Shown in pieces: positions 42,241 to 51,143 of a stretch of DNA of 64,000 bases (its first letter is position 1; each line of letters begins with the position of its first letter). The notes under the pieces are model-generated. The model was given only the letters and a program-made list of their open reading frames with translations. It was not told the DNA's origin and made no database searches. Origin of the DNA: a virus; IMG/VR virus record IMGVR_UViG_3300032523_001366, positions 1 through 64,000 of that record; one strand, given 5' to 3'. The translations under genes and the position numbers were made by a program.

Positions 42241-42450
42241 ATGGCCTCTGTAGATGGAAAAAAAGTAAAAGTTGGGGATTGGGTCAGCTTTAAAGCTGAC
42301 ATATAACAATCCGGTAAGATTGTAAAAATTAAAGATAACATGTTAATTTTACAAGCCGGGGATAGCGATGATGATGGAGATACCTTCGATGGTGACTACA
42401 TCGGGGGAGATTCTATAACAGAAGTACGAGCAAGCGATTGCTGGCTTTAA
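42241..42450 (+). pseudogene. Small VGDWVSFK protein gene interrupted by one TAA
   Basis: From ATG 42241 (AAAAAGGAGAAGTAAA upstream) the frame reads 21 residues (KVKVGDWVSFKADI), hits TAA at 42304-42306, and continues in the same frame for 47 codons to TAA 42448-42450 with sensible sequence (QSGKIVKIKDNMLILQAG, DYIGG, DCWL). I recognise the uninterrupted pattern (VGDWVSFK.DIEQ.G) from small phage/plasmid proteins, where the stop position is Glu, so one GAA-to-TAA change explains it. Strong hairpins sit on both sides of the stop (42283-42300 and 42311-42359). Confidence 0.7.
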
Positions 42451-42467
42451 AACTAAGGAGAGAAAGA

Positions 42468-42659
42468 GTGAGTAACCTTTCAAAGCATATAACGGCGCTA
42501 CTACTTAGGCAGAGGGGGCAGAACGGCCCCCTCTGCTCTGAGTTAGAAGAGAAGCTTTCCCCTGAGGGAACTGAGAGACTGTTTAGAATACTGCAAGATA
42601 TGGAACTAGAGGTAGGAAGAGCTAAAAGAAGACACCCCTGGCTTCCTGGCCAGGTGTAG
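42468..42659 (+). CDS. Unknown 63-aa protein in hairpin-rich DNA, GTG start
   Basis: 63 residues from GTG 42468 with AAGGAGAGAAAGA upstream. The coding DNA holds an 11-bp perfect hairpin, GCAGAGGGGGC/GCCCCCTCTGC (42509-42536), TTCCC/GGGAA (42557-42570) and a stem at the stop codon (ACAC..CTGGC with GCCAG..GTGT). Function unknown; the hairpin density links it to the 54.8-56.4 kb unit. Confidence 0.6.
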   Translation: MSNLSKHITALLLRQRGQNGPLCSELEEKLSPEGTERLFRILQDMELEVGRAKRRHPWLPGQV

Positions 42660-42687
42660 TCTTCGAGGCCCTAATAAGGAATAACTT

Positions 42688-43161
42688 ATGATCGCTTTCT
42701 GCGGACACGGCAGATCAGGCAAAGATGAATCTGCCTTTATATTTTCTAAACTAACAGGACTGCCTTATCTTGGAAGCATGTCTTGGATGGGTAAAGGCAT
42801 AGTGGCCTATGCTCTAGACCTGCCAGAGCAGACAGCCTGGGATACCCGTCATGATAGAAGAATGGAGTGGTTTAATATACTAAACCGCTTGGATGACCCA
42901 ACTTGGTTGGTAAGGCGATGCCTAGAGCACGCCAAGGTTTTATCAGGCATAAGAGATTTTAAAGAATTAAAGTCTAGCCTAGAAAGGGGTTACATTAAAT
43001 ATGCAGTGTGGGTGGATAGGCCGGGTATTGACCCGGATCCAACCATCACTTATAATTCCTCTGATTGCACTCACGTGTTGGATAATTCTGGTGATTTAAA
43101 TTTTTTAAATAAACAGATTTACCAGTTGTCAGAGCAGCTCGATTTAATAAAAAGAGCATAG
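42688..43161 (+). CDS. Nucleotide kinase-like P-loop protein
   Basis: 157 residues after AAGGAATAACTT. Opens with the P-loop FCGHGRSGKDESA (Gly-x4-Gly-Lys-Asp), as in phage deoxynucleoside monophosphate kinases and adenylate-kinase-like proteins; later VWVDRPG fits the strand before the LID/adenine region. Probably phosphorylates dNMPs for phage DNA synthesis. It is short for the family, so substrate is uncertain. Confidence 0.7.
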   Translation: MIAFCGHGRSGKDESAFIFSKLTGLPYLGSMSWMGKGIVAYALDLPEQTAWDTRHDRRMEWFNILNRLDDPTWLVRRCLEHAKVLSGIRDFKELKSSLERGYIKYAVWVDRPGIDPDPTITYNSSDCTHVLDNSGDLNFLNKQIYQLSEQLDLIKRA

Positions 43162-43184
43162 TGTTAATTTTTTACTTTTGGCCA

Positions 43185-43201
43185 GGGTGATCTTTTCACC
43201 C
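43185..43201 (+). terminator. Short hairpin before the 43224 gene
   Basis: GGGTGA pairs with TCACCC around TCTTT; GAAATTTTA follows. Weak terminator or leader hairpin. Confidence 0.45.
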
Positions 43202-43223
43202 GAAATTTTAATGGAGAATCTGT

Positions 43224-44591
43224 ATGGATCCTGCTCAAGGATTTAGAATGCCTAGCGAAAACGCAGCCCGGGAATCAAATCGAGGAGATCATATCCTCAA
43301 GCCCGGCGTAGGAATGATTAAGAGGCCGTCATGGGCCAAGTCTGACCCGACTGTATTAAGGGTGCTCCCCTGTATACAAGACGGAAACTTCCAGCCAACT
43401 CGGTATAACAATACCGACTTCAGTGGTTGGTTCTACGCCGCCTCTATGGTACTAGGGTTTGGCAACCCTCAAAAGTCCTGGATTGCATATGATCCAGAAG
43501 ACACTCACTATGACACTAGGAATAATCCTGCTGTTATCTTGTACGACTTGGCTAGCCAAGTAAGTGTCGGCAAGATTAAGGGACCACAAGAGTGGGCCCT
43601 AATGATTAAGGGAGGCCAGGGCAGGTCTGCCCTTATCTCTAGGCCAGATATGGCACTTATGGTTCGGTGCGCTATTTATGAAAATAAAGGCGCTTCTAAT
43701 AACCCTCCAGACGGGTTAGCTCCTAATCACCAGACTGTCTTTATGCTATTAAAGAAGTCTGCTTGGTCCTCCATGAATAAGGAGATCAATACGCCTAGCG
43801 GAGTAACCTCTGAGGATCCTAATCTTAGATTTCAGCATGGTGACATAGTAAGCCTGACCGATGGGGCTTACATGCTGTTCTATGAAATGGGCTTTACCCC
43901 TAGAGGGTACGAGCACCTCAAGGCTGTCAGCCCTATGGCTTATACTGGAAAGTCTAAGCCTATCGGGTATGATTGTCTTCTATCTAAGTCCTACCGTGGC
44001 CAGCCAGCCACCTTCAGTAATGAAGAGATTGCTATGATAGCTAAGCGGGTAGAAACACCCATCAAGGAGTGTGTCAATATTCCATCTGATGAGGAGCAAG
44101 TAAGATTCATCGTAGATAGTATGAGGGACAACGCAGCTTCGGCTGGGTTGGTCGTTCACGCTCTGCGAGACAGATACGAACGCATCATGCCAGCTGACTT
44201 TGTCGGCTTCGGTAATGAGTTCTTACGTCAGGTCGGGTTGATGGCTACATTAGTCTCTAACCCCGGGTTTAATCAGCCCGCAGTCCAGGCTCAGGCTCAA
44301 TGGGCACCAAACCAGACCCCTCTGGCTTACCAGCAGGCTACCTCTAACTTGGCGCCTGTAGGTGTTCCTGTACCGCAGCCTGTTTACGACTACTATCCTA
44401 AGGTCTCAGCACCTGCTATTCCCCATCCGGTTTCTGTGCCTAACACAGTCCCCATGGTTAATAACATGGCTGACATTCAACGGATGGTAAGCAGTAACAT
44501 CTCTGAGTCATCTGAAAACTCAGAGAAAATTCAGGATATCCTAAAAGCCAAGCTTTCTAAGGCTCGGTCTACTAACGGAGCCGCTGAATAG
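43224..44591 (+). CDS. Possible ssDNA-binding/replication accessory protein
   Basis: 455 residues after ATGGAGAATCTGT. The N-terminal part (VLRVLPCIQDGNFQPTRYNN and following strands) could form an OB-like beta fold, and the C-terminal 130 residues are Pro/Gln/Ala-rich and flexible, ending in a charged helix. Position just before the RecA-like recombinase and after the replication block would suit a single-strand-binding protein, but no diagnostic motif is seen. Confidence 0.55.
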   Translation: MDPAQGFRMPSENAARESNRGDHILKPGVGMIKRPSWAKSDPTVLRVLPCIQDGNFQPTRYNNTDFSGWFYAASMVLGFGNPQKSWIAYDPEDTHYDTRNNPAVILYDLASQVSVGKIKGPQEWALMIKGGQGRSALISRPDMALMVRCAIYENKGASNNPPDGLAPNHQTVFMLLKKSAWSSMNKEINTPSGVTSEDPNLRFQHGDIVSLTDGAYMLFYEMGFTPRGYEHLKAVSPMAYTGKSKPIGYDCLLSKSYRGQPATFSNEEIAMIAKRVETPIKECVNIPSDEEQVRFIVDSMRDNAASAGLVVHALRDRYERIMPADFVGFGNEFLRQVGLMATLVSNPGFNQPAVQAQAQWAPNQTPLAYQQATSNLAPVGVPVPQPVYDYYPKVSAPAIPHPVSVPNTVPMVNNMADIQRMVSSNISESSENSEKIQDILKAKLSKARSTNGAAE

Positions 44592-44607
44592 TAAGTGTAA
44601 ACCTTGA

Positions 44608-44633
44608 GTACCCCTTGCTACGGCAAGGGGTAC
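44608..44633 (+). terminator. Strong hairpin after 43224 gene
   Basis: GTACCCCTTGC pairs perfectly with GCAAGGGGTAC around TACG, followed by ATTTATA. Probable terminator or processing site. Confidence 0.7.
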
Positions 44634-44684
44634 ATTTATAACTACGCAGATAACAACATATTACTACATATATAAGAGGGCATC

Positions 44685-45863
44685 ATGGCCAAGAAGAAGT
44701 CGGATCTAGCACCAGACGCACTAACAAGCTTTTTTTCTACTCAGATGGCAGCATCTCAGAACAAGCTTGGAAGAAGTGACATGTATTTAGGAAACGAATC
44801 TGAATCGGTTGTAATAGGAATACCTCTAAGGGCTTTCAGCCTCAGGTACTTCTTTGCAAACGATTGTTTCCCTCTGTCAAGAATGACTGAGATATATGGT
44901 CCTAGTGGTTCGTGTAAGACGGCTTTTTTGTTTGAAATATTCAAGTGGCACGTAGATGGCTCAGGCGGGTATGTGTATAACCTAACAGAGGCTAGAGATA
45001 CGCCAGACTTAAGATCCAGTATTATAGGATTCGATAAAGATAAAGGGTTTCCTACTAACATATGCACCTCGGTAGAAGGTTGGCAGAACAATATAACTGC
45101 ATGGTTAAAGAACAGTAGAAAAGCTTATCCTGATATAGGCGGGTGCCCTTTTCCAGTTGCTATAGGAGTAGACTCTCTTACTGGTGTTGCCACTGATTCG
45201 GATATCACTGATATATGGGAAGAAGGTCACGCAAAGGTAGGGTTCGCTAAAGGAGCTAACCTAATCAACACCTATTGCAAGTTCCTGTTCAATGAGCTCA
45301 GAGTTTGGCCTTTCAGCTTCATCGGCGTAAACCATGTAAAGATCTCAAAGGATAGTAGGGGATTCAATCTAAAGAGAATACCCGGAGGTGATGCTCTAAC
45401 CTACCACTCCACCATGAAGATATACACTACCCTCAAGGATAAGATACAGAAGTTAAATGAGTCCGTAAGAATAGTTAAGATGGAAATGGAGAAGAACTCT
45501 TTAAGTAACGCAGGAGAAAACAGGGATATTACAGTGTCCATGAGGTGGTCTCCTGATGAAGAAGGTAGACAGAACACTGTATGGGATTGGCATGAAGCTA
45601 CCATAACTACCATCGTAGATATGGATGCTACCATCAAAGGTAGAACATGCGCCTTCTTACAGTTGGAGAACATAGACAAGTCAAGGAAGACCGCTGACTG
45701 CGGACTACTAGGACTCGTCAAGGCTAAGTGGACAGACATAGGCAAAGCCATAGAAGACAATGACGAGGCTAGGACAGAGCTAGATAGAATGCACGGAATA
45801 GTAAAGCGCAATCCGTTTAAGCCTGGAGTACCTTACTGTGACCAGATGTCCGTAACCGAATAG
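44685..45863 (+). CDS. RecA/UvsX-like recombinase with altered Walker A
   Basis: 392 residues after AAGAGGGCATC. A RecA-fold core: GPSGSCKT (72-79) in place of Walker A, a Walker B-like AIGVDSLTG, and FIGVNHVKIS plus RIPGGDALTYHST matching the L2/C-terminal core of UvsX/RecA. Cys77 (codon TGT at 44913) replaces the invariant Gly of GKT, which would be expected to disturb phosphate binding. Role: strand exchange in recombination-dependent replication, if active. Confidence 0.85.
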   Translation: MAKKKSDLAPDALTSFFSTQMAASQNKLGRSDMYLGNESESVVIGIPLRAFSLRYFFANDCFPLSRMTEIYGPSGSCKTAFLFEIFKWHVDGSGGYVYNLTEARDTPDLRSSIIGFDKDKGFPTNICTSVEGWQNNITAWLKNSRKAYPDIGGCPFPVAIGVDSLTGVATDSDITDIWEEGHAKVGFAKGANLINTYCKFLFNELRVWPFSFIGVNHVKISKDSRGFNLKRIPGGDALTYHSTMKIYTTLKDKIQKLNESVRIVKMEMEKNSLSNAGENRDITVSMRWSPDEEGRQNTVWDWHEATITTIVDMDATIKGRTCAFLQLENIDKSRKTADCGLLGLVKAKWTDIGKAIEDNDEARTELDRMHGIVKRNPFKPGVPYCDQMSVTE

Positions 45864-45875
45864 AAGGGTAATAAC

Positions 45876-46430
45876 ATGTTTGACGAAAAAGCTGACTTCT
45901 TTAAAGACAGGCCATTTGGCATAGACTCAGAGGAAGCATCCTCTGAGTCGGCCTTTAAGATTCTACTAAAGAGATTCCCAACTGCTGGGCATATAAAGGA
46001 GCTGAAGGAGCTGTGTAAGGTCCAGACATCACAGTCTAGGATTACCTTATCGTGGTTTTCCGAAGAGTTTCCTAGCTTTCCAGTTAAGGTGTTCTATAAG
46101 AATGTTCCCTGGGTTAGGGACATGTGGGACGGCTTATACAGCAAGTTTAAAAAGACAGACCTTTATTCCTCGTGGAAGGAGGAAGAGGATAAGTTTAAGG
46201 GAGTACATAGCGATGGAAGGCCGTCTGTTTTGGTGTTTAACTGGCCTAAGTGGAAGACCTGCTGTATGCATAACTGTGAATCAGAAAGATTCGGTGGTTC
46301 ATGGTATAGTGTGGCTTCTAATGATAAGTCCAGGGAAAGCTTAAAGATAGTAAGATCGTTAGCAACTGGAGAGACCTTTGTGATCGAACCTTTCGATCAG
46401 TTTCTCGAGAGTATATCTTGGTCTAAGTGA
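45876..46430 (+). CDS. Unknown 184-aa protein
   Basis: 184 residues after GAAGGGTAATAAC. Aromatic and charged, with a Trp/Cys-rich segment (NWPKWKTCCMHNCESE). No family recognised. Follows the recombinase with 12 bases between them. Confidence 0.72.
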   Translation: MFDEKADFFKDRPFGIDSEEASSESAFKILLKRFPTAGHIKELKELCKVQTSQSRITLSWFSEEFPSFPVKVFYKNVPWVRDMWDGLYSKFKKTDLYSSWKEEEDKFKGVHSDGRPSVLVFNWPKWKTCCMHNCESERFGGSWYSVASNDKSRESLKIVRSLATGETFVIEPFDQFLESISWSK

Positions 46431-46445
46431 CCAGAAAGAGACGTA

Positions 46446-46838
46446 ATGAATACTAATACAAACTTATCCGTTCAACTCTATAAGTCTATGCACCTTCCGT
46501 GCACAGCTAAAGATACGGAGGACACTACTATCGCGAACTCGGACCGGTATCTTGAAGTACAAGTGTCATACCTTCCTGACTGTGCGTCTGCCGTATCTAT
46601 GGAGGACAGAGCCATTAGAGAGAGCGCAGACAGGGATTGGTTTAAAGTCCTTGTAGATCTTAACCCTAACATAGACAACTTAGCCGCGGCGGTGGACCAT
46701 GCTTCTAAGGTCTTCATTGACTCCGTAATGCCACGTACCATGCAAATAAACGTAACGCTGAGCGGAACAGCGGATCGTAATGAGTTCTGTACCAAGTCTG
46801 TCTCCCTCGACTACTCCAGGGATGTAGAGGTCGTATAG
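46446..46838 (+). CDS. Unknown 130-aa protein
   Basis: 130 residues; AAAGAGACGTA upstream of ATG. Acidic, strand-rich C-terminus (TMQINVTLSGTADR). One base separates it from the next gene. Function unknown. Confidence 0.72.
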   Translation: MNTNTNLSVQLYKSMHLPCTAKDTEDTTIANSDRYLEVQVSYLPDCASAVSMEDRAIRESADRDWFKVLVDLNPNIDNLAAAVDHASKVFIDSVMPRTMQINVTLSGTADRNEFCTKSVSLDYSRDVEVV

Positions 46839-46839
46839 T

Positions 46840-48021
46840 ATGCCCGTCCCTAACTACAACCAGGAGTCTTTAGCCGTTGAGGTGCAAGGACTTACGTTCA
46901 ACAGCACTCAATATGGTAAGCTAGTTGACTTCCTATCTGATCAAGAAAGGATTACTGAGTCTTGGCTAATAGACGACGAGTCTCAGTTGTCCCTAACCAG
47001 AAAAGGAAAGACTGTTGGAGGCGATAGAATATCCTGGTTGGCTTTACGCCAGATCTGCAAGAACCTATCTTCAGGTCTGGCTTCTTCTTTATCTGATCTT
47101 ATAGGCCTACGAAGAGCAGCAGAGTCAATGGACGGGCCGGCTAGAATGAAGGCTGATCCTGATGATGACTTCACAGTAGGAGAAGCTGCTGCTCTTTATA
47201 ACTTGGCCCTTAAGAAAAGGTTTGGAAGACTCTTCGGGTTTCAGGCAGTGAGAAATACGGAGACAAAGATAATAGAAGCGGTTGTTGGGTCTAGGTATAG
47301 GCGAATATCTAATAGCGAATTTCTATCGGCTGTTTCAAACATTATAGAGTCACTGGATCTGGAATTACAGTTTAGGTCTGCTGTACTCTACGATAGAAAA
47401 ATATCTATTACGTATACTTTGAAGGGCTACGATGACTGCAGCCTAACTCCTGGACTACTAGTGAGTAACAGCGAAATAGGTGATGCAGCTATACGGGCCA
47501 CTACTATACTTACCAACAGTGAAGACTGCGTTATGTCTGCTCCTTTTGGAAAGCTAGGACGAGTAGCCCACTCAGGAAAAGATCTATTGGGTAAGCTTTC
47601 ACAGCTTATTACAGGAGTATCTTCTAGACTTAAAAATAACTTATTCTCTAAAGATAGCCTAAACGACAGGGTAGAAAGTAATAAGGCTAAGTCTTTAGGG
47701 TTTAAGGGAGAAGGGGAGGATGAAGAAAGGTTTAAACAGCTAATAGAGTTCCTCACTGATAGGTGCGGTATGCCATACATTACTGCAAAGAAATGTATAT
47801 CAAAAACGTTAGCTGGATCTGACTTGGAAAGAGGCACATTTTCCATGCTGGAAAGGTCTACTACCTGGCCTAAGAAGTCCGTTATGTGTTTGGTTGAGGT
47901 AATTACCAAGGAGTGCAGAGATCAGGTCCTATTGAGTTTTTTTTCAAAAGACAAACTCGAAAGGGTAGCCTGGCCTTTGTTCTTTAATAAATTATCCGTT
48001 CCGGGAACAGCCGGAGAGTAA
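46840..48021 (+). CDS. DUF932-like protein
   Basis: 393 residues with GAGGTCGTATAGT upstream. Residues about 125-225 follow the DUF932 pattern: AVRNTETKIIEAVVGSRYRR, then ISITYTL and LLVSNSEIGDAAIRA. DUF932 proteins are common in phages and plasmids and of unsettled function. The C-terminal half has no recognised domain. Confidence 0.6.
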   Translation: MPVPNYNQESLAVEVQGLTFNSTQYGKLVDFLSDQERITESWLIDDESQLSLTRKGKTVGGDRISWLALRQICKNLSSGLASSLSDLIGLRRAAESMDGPARMKADPDDDFTVGEAAALYNLALKKRFGRLFGFQAVRNTETKIIEAVVGSRYRRISNSEFLSAVSNIIESLDLELQFRSAVLYDRKISITYTLKGYDDCSLTPGLLVSNSEIGDAAIRATTILTNSEDCVMSAPFGKLGRVAHSGKDLLGKLSQLITGVSSRLKNNLFSKDSLNDRVESNKAKSLGFKGEGEDEERFKQLIEFLTDRCGMPYITAKKCISKTLAGSDLERGTFSMLERSTTWPKKSVMCLVEVITKECRDQVLLSFFSKDKLERVAWPLFFNKLSVPGTAGE

Positions 48022-48050
48022 ATTTTTTTCTATTCACATTGAGGTGTAAC

Positions 48051-48971
48051 ATGACCGATAAATTTGAGGCCCTTCATAACACTACAAAAGCCGCAGGCAA
48101 TACTCATGAGGTAGAAGCTGCAGACAAGGTTAGTGGGGACGTGATGGAGCTAACGAAAGCTGAGCTAGAGCTCAGAAAGAAAGCTATAGACGGTATGGAC
48201 GAGCAACTTCTAGCCATTTATCAGCAGGAGGTTGCCGCCTATAAAGACCATAGAGGAGACATCGTAAGTTTTAATTATGATAGAGGCACCGTAGCAGCAG
48301 AGGTAAATAGAAATCCTAATTACGGTACTGCGGCAATTGACCTACTAAGTGTCGCTCTAGGACTTGATAGGTCTACGATGTATAAAACAATGCGATTCAG
48401 TAACATGTATACTACAAAGGCGGATCTTGAAGACACACTTCAAGACGCAGACAAAAGAGGAGTAACTCTTACTTGGTCTCACTTTGTAGCCGTCCTTTCC
48501 ATTCCAGAAACAGAAGGCTCGTCTGACCCACATGAAGACAGGCGTAGAATGCTGGATACTGCAGTAGAAAATAAGATGTCCGTTAGAGCATTGTCTGCTG
48601 AAGTTAAGCTGGTCTATGGCAATAGCACAGCTACTAAGGTCAACACAGCTAGAGCTAATGTGAAGTCCTTATTCAAGCAGCTGGATGGAGGCAATACCAG
48701 GTTCGCGGTTAAGCTGAAGAGTAAGGCCGACGATTTGATTAGTGACTTTGACGAAGCTGTAGAGACAGGGTCGTCTGAAGACATTAAGCACTACCTAGAA
48801 AAAGCCTTAGCTCTAAAGTTAAGCCTCGATGCAGTTATTGACCTCGTAGGAAGGGTAAAAAGCTTCATAGATAAGTTCCCAGGTAAGATCAGTAGTGCAG
48901 TAGCCGAGAGAAAGAAGGTAGCTGACATGCGAGATGACTCTGACACTAAAAAGTCAAAGGTAGCTAAGTAA
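48051..48971 (+). CDS. HTH protein, ParB/DUF1016-like
   Basis: 306 residues from ATG 48051 (TTGAGGTGTAAC upstream). Residues 85-165 (LLSVALGLDRSTMYKTMRFS, then GVTLTWSHFVAVLSIPE) resemble the helix-turn-helix and following helices seen in ParB/KorB-like and DUF1016 N-terminal proteins. The C-terminus is Lys-rich. Probably DNA binding; stop overlaps the next start (TAATG). Confidence 0.55.
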   Translation: MTDKFEALHNTTKAAGNTHEVEAADKVSGDVMELTKAELELRKKAIDGMDEQLLAIYQQEVAAYKDHRGDIVSFNYDRGTVAAEVNRNPNYGTAAIDLLSVALGLDRSTMYKTMRFSNMYTTKADLEDTLQDADKRGVTLTWSHFVAVLSIPETEGSSDPHEDRRRMLDTAVENKMSVRALSAEVKLVYGNSTATKVNTARANVKSLFKQLDGGNTRFAVKLKSKADDLISDFDEAVETGSSEDIKHYLEKALALKLSLDAVIDLVGRVKSFIDKFPGKISSAVAERKKVADMRDDSDTKKSKVAK

Positions 48972-49657
48972 TGTCTACAACCATCTGTTGTTTACTGTAT
49001 GGTAACTACACAAAGCTCGCTGATAGGTGCCTTAGGCCTATCAGCGAGCTTTATAACAATGGGGTAGAGGTGAGGCTTGGGTGCAACGAGACATCTCAAG
49101 ATACAGAGGACTTAATAAACAAGCTACTACCTCCGTCAGAAAGACTAACGGTGATAAGGCACAACCCTCAGATATACAAGTACCCTATTATGAGGGAGCT
49201 ATTTAACGTTAAGCCTATAACTACTGACAAGGTTATGTGGTTCGACGATGACAGCTTTATAAAAGATACAAACCCTATCGGCTGGCTGAACTCTACTCAA
49301 GAGTTCATGGATAATACCAAAGCCAACATGATAGGGTCCCTGTACTACATGCCGGTGTCGCATAAACAACAACAGTGGAGACGTCTCCACTGTTCTTGGT
49401 TTAAGCCTGAGCTCCACAAAAGTAAGGCCTGCTTTGCTACTGGAGGCTGGTGGACTATTAAGTCAGAGGTAATAACTAAATACGATTGGCCTCATCCTAT
49501 GCTAAAGCACAGAGGAGGCGATGTACTATTAGGAGAGCTTATGAGCCACGCCGGGTTAAAGCTGGTAAGGTATAACACTGGTATAGGCATAAATTCTGAC
49601 AGTGAGGGCAAAGAGTCACAATCAAAACGTAGAGGTTATGATGAGCCCCCAATTTAG
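48971..49657 (+). CDS. GT-A glycosyltransferase
   Basis: 228 residues, paralogous to the C-terminal module of the protein at 802: same opening (TICCLLYGNYTKLADRC vs VTLCLLMYGDYAAMHKRC), WFDDDS (Asp92-94) as the metal-binding DxD element, and a matching KHRGGDVLLGE near the end (KHNGGDICIGE in the paralogue). It stands alone among replication genes. An exact copy of the dispersed palindrome, here 20 bp long, is at 49373-49392. Confidence 0.8.
   Translation: MSTTICCLLYGNYTKLADRCLRPISELYNNGVEVRLGCNETSQDTEDLINKLLPPSERLTVIRHNPQIYKYPIMRELFNVKPITTDKVMWFDDDSFIKDTNPIGWLNSTQEFMDNTKANMIGSLYYMPVSHKQQQWRRLHCSWFKPELHKSKACFATGGWWTIKSEVITKYDWPHPMLKHRGGDVLLGELMSHAGLKLVRYNTGIGINSDSEGKESQSKRRGYDEPPI
49373..49392. 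repeat. Longest copy of dispersed palindrome, 20 bp
   Basis: CAGTGGAGACGTCTCCACTG is a perfect 20-bp palindrome with the 12-bp core at 49377-49388. It is in the glycosyltransferase gene, core first G at the second codon position. Confidence 0.92.
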
Positions 49658-49668
49658 CTGGAGTAAAA

Positions 49669-50610
49669 ATGCGTAAAAAGGATATAGAGCATGAAAAGAT
49701 TAAAGTGTCTGTCAGTAAAATACAAGACGTGCGTAAAAGAGTACATGATTGTCTTCGCCCTTTTATTGGTAGTACTCTTTGTGGCGTCGTGTTTGATAGG
49801 GCTACATCTGCTCTTTCATTTTGTGTTCCCAAGTCCTGCATAAACATAACTTGTAGTCAGGACATGCTGTTAAAGTTTACTAGACAACCTGTAACAGCTA
49901 AGGATGTAAGGATTATAGGTGCAAGGGTTGCAGGTAACCTTGAGCACATAATGTCCGGTAACCCTATGTATGACAATGACTGGAGGTCAAGGTCTGGATG
50001 GGGCTTAGTCCAGGTGTTTGGAATAGAGAAGGCTACAAGGACGTTCAAGGATGGAGTAACTCAGTCAGGAGCGTGGCTTGACCTGGATATACATTCAGGA
50101 CCTGCTAGTGGGTATAAGCTAAAGAAGTTTTGGTCTTTGGATATGTTTAACTTTGCTAAATATAGAATGGGGTTTAGTTACCCTACATCTAACCCTACCT
50201 CTAAAGCAGTATGCGGCTATCCATTTTTAGATGAGTCATATGTATTTGGCTTATACTTTTTAGGGTACTTTGATCACATGGCCCTTAGAGGAGATAAGCC
50301 GGAATACACTAAGTTCTTGTGTACTGACTACCTGGTAGACATAAACAGAAAGCTTTTAAGGAAGAGACTTAGGTCTATACACACTAAGGAGGACTTTAAA
50401 TGCCCGACTTCTGTACCTGTTTCAACCCCTTGCCACAAATGCCCTTCTGGCGTAGACGCGTGCGAAGCAGCAGTAAGAAGAAAGTCATACATATCGGGTG
50501 ACTGTAAGTCGTGCGGGCAGTTATCTTGGATAGATCCCTATAAGTCTGACTCTTGCATTAATTGTAGTTCCTCGGTAAGCTTACACGTAATTACGGTACC
50601 TAAAGAATAG
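49669..50610 (+). CDS. Unknown 313-aa protein with C-terminal zinc sites
   Basis: 313 residues after CTGGAGTAAAA. The C-terminal 65 residues contain CHKC, CKSC and CINC, consistent with one or two zinc sites. The N-terminal part has no recognised domain. Function unknown. Confidence 0.72.
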   Translation: MRKKDIEHEKIKVSVSKIQDVRKRVHDCLRPFIGSTLCGVVFDRATSALSFCVPKSCINITCSQDMLLKFTRQPVTAKDVRIIGARVAGNLEHIMSGNPMYDNDWRSRSGWGLVQVFGIEKATRTFKDGVTQSGAWLDLDIHSGPASGYKLKKFWSLDMFNFAKYRMGFSYPTSNPTSKAVCGYPFLDESYVFGLYFLGYFDHMALRGDKPEYTKFLCTDYLVDINRKLLRKRLRSIHTKEDFKCPTSVPVSTPCHKCPSGVDACEAAVRRKSYISGDCKSCGQLSWIDPYKSDSCINCSSSVSLHVITVPKE

Positions 50611-50630
50611 AAGAAAGGCAGAAGATAGTC

Positions 50631-51128
50631 ATGGCAGTAAATATGATAGGACACCCAGACAAGAGAAGATACAACCCAGGCAGGGATATAGCCTATTGCT
50701 GGCCGTGGATTATGCGCTCAGCCATAGATCGCATTACATCTGGGTCTGGTGAACCGTGGGCGTTAAAGGTTATAGATAAGTACAACATAAGTAATGAAGA
50801 CCTAGTAAAAGTGGCCAAGGGTTTGGCCACTTTTATGGCTTTATGCAATGACCCAGAGAAGTGCCCAGACAATCCAAAGGACACAGTAGAAGCAAGTGGT
50901 CTATTTGGGTGTAGCGAAGAGGCTAGATTACTAGTATACTCTGCGGTCGGAGAGACCATGTTGGCTGCTTTCTTTTTAGCTATCAGGGATGTTTTGTTAG
51001 AAGACGAACCATCTCCTCTTAATGATAAAAGGTTTGCAGAACTTATTCAGGCCTCCATGGATAAACTTTGTCTACGGAACGAGTCATTCTTCAGACGTTT
51101 TCTGAGGAAGATTAAGTCCTGGTTCTAA
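50631..51128 (+). CDS. Unknown 165-aa protein
   Basis: 165 residues; AAAGGCAGAAGATAGTC precedes ATG. Helical with a basic C-terminus (FFRRFLRKIKSWF), amphipathic and possibly membrane-associated. Function unknown. Confidence 0.72.
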   Translation: MAVNMIGHPDKRRYNPGRDIAYCWPWIMRSAIDRITSGSGEPWALKVIDKYNISNEDLVKVAKGLATFMALCNDPEKCPDNPKDTVEASGLFGCSEEARLLVYSAVGETMLAAFFLAIRDVLLEDEPSPLNDKRFAELIQASMDKLCLRNESFFRRFLRKIKSWF

Positions 51129-51143
51129 CTAGATTGGATAGTC

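Noticed and set aside
50973-50986. 14-base exact match to the boundary repeat (TTTTTAGCTATCAG)
   Set aside because: It lies inside a coding region, lacks the second half of the repeat and has no hairpin or promoter element nearby; probably chance or shared codon use.
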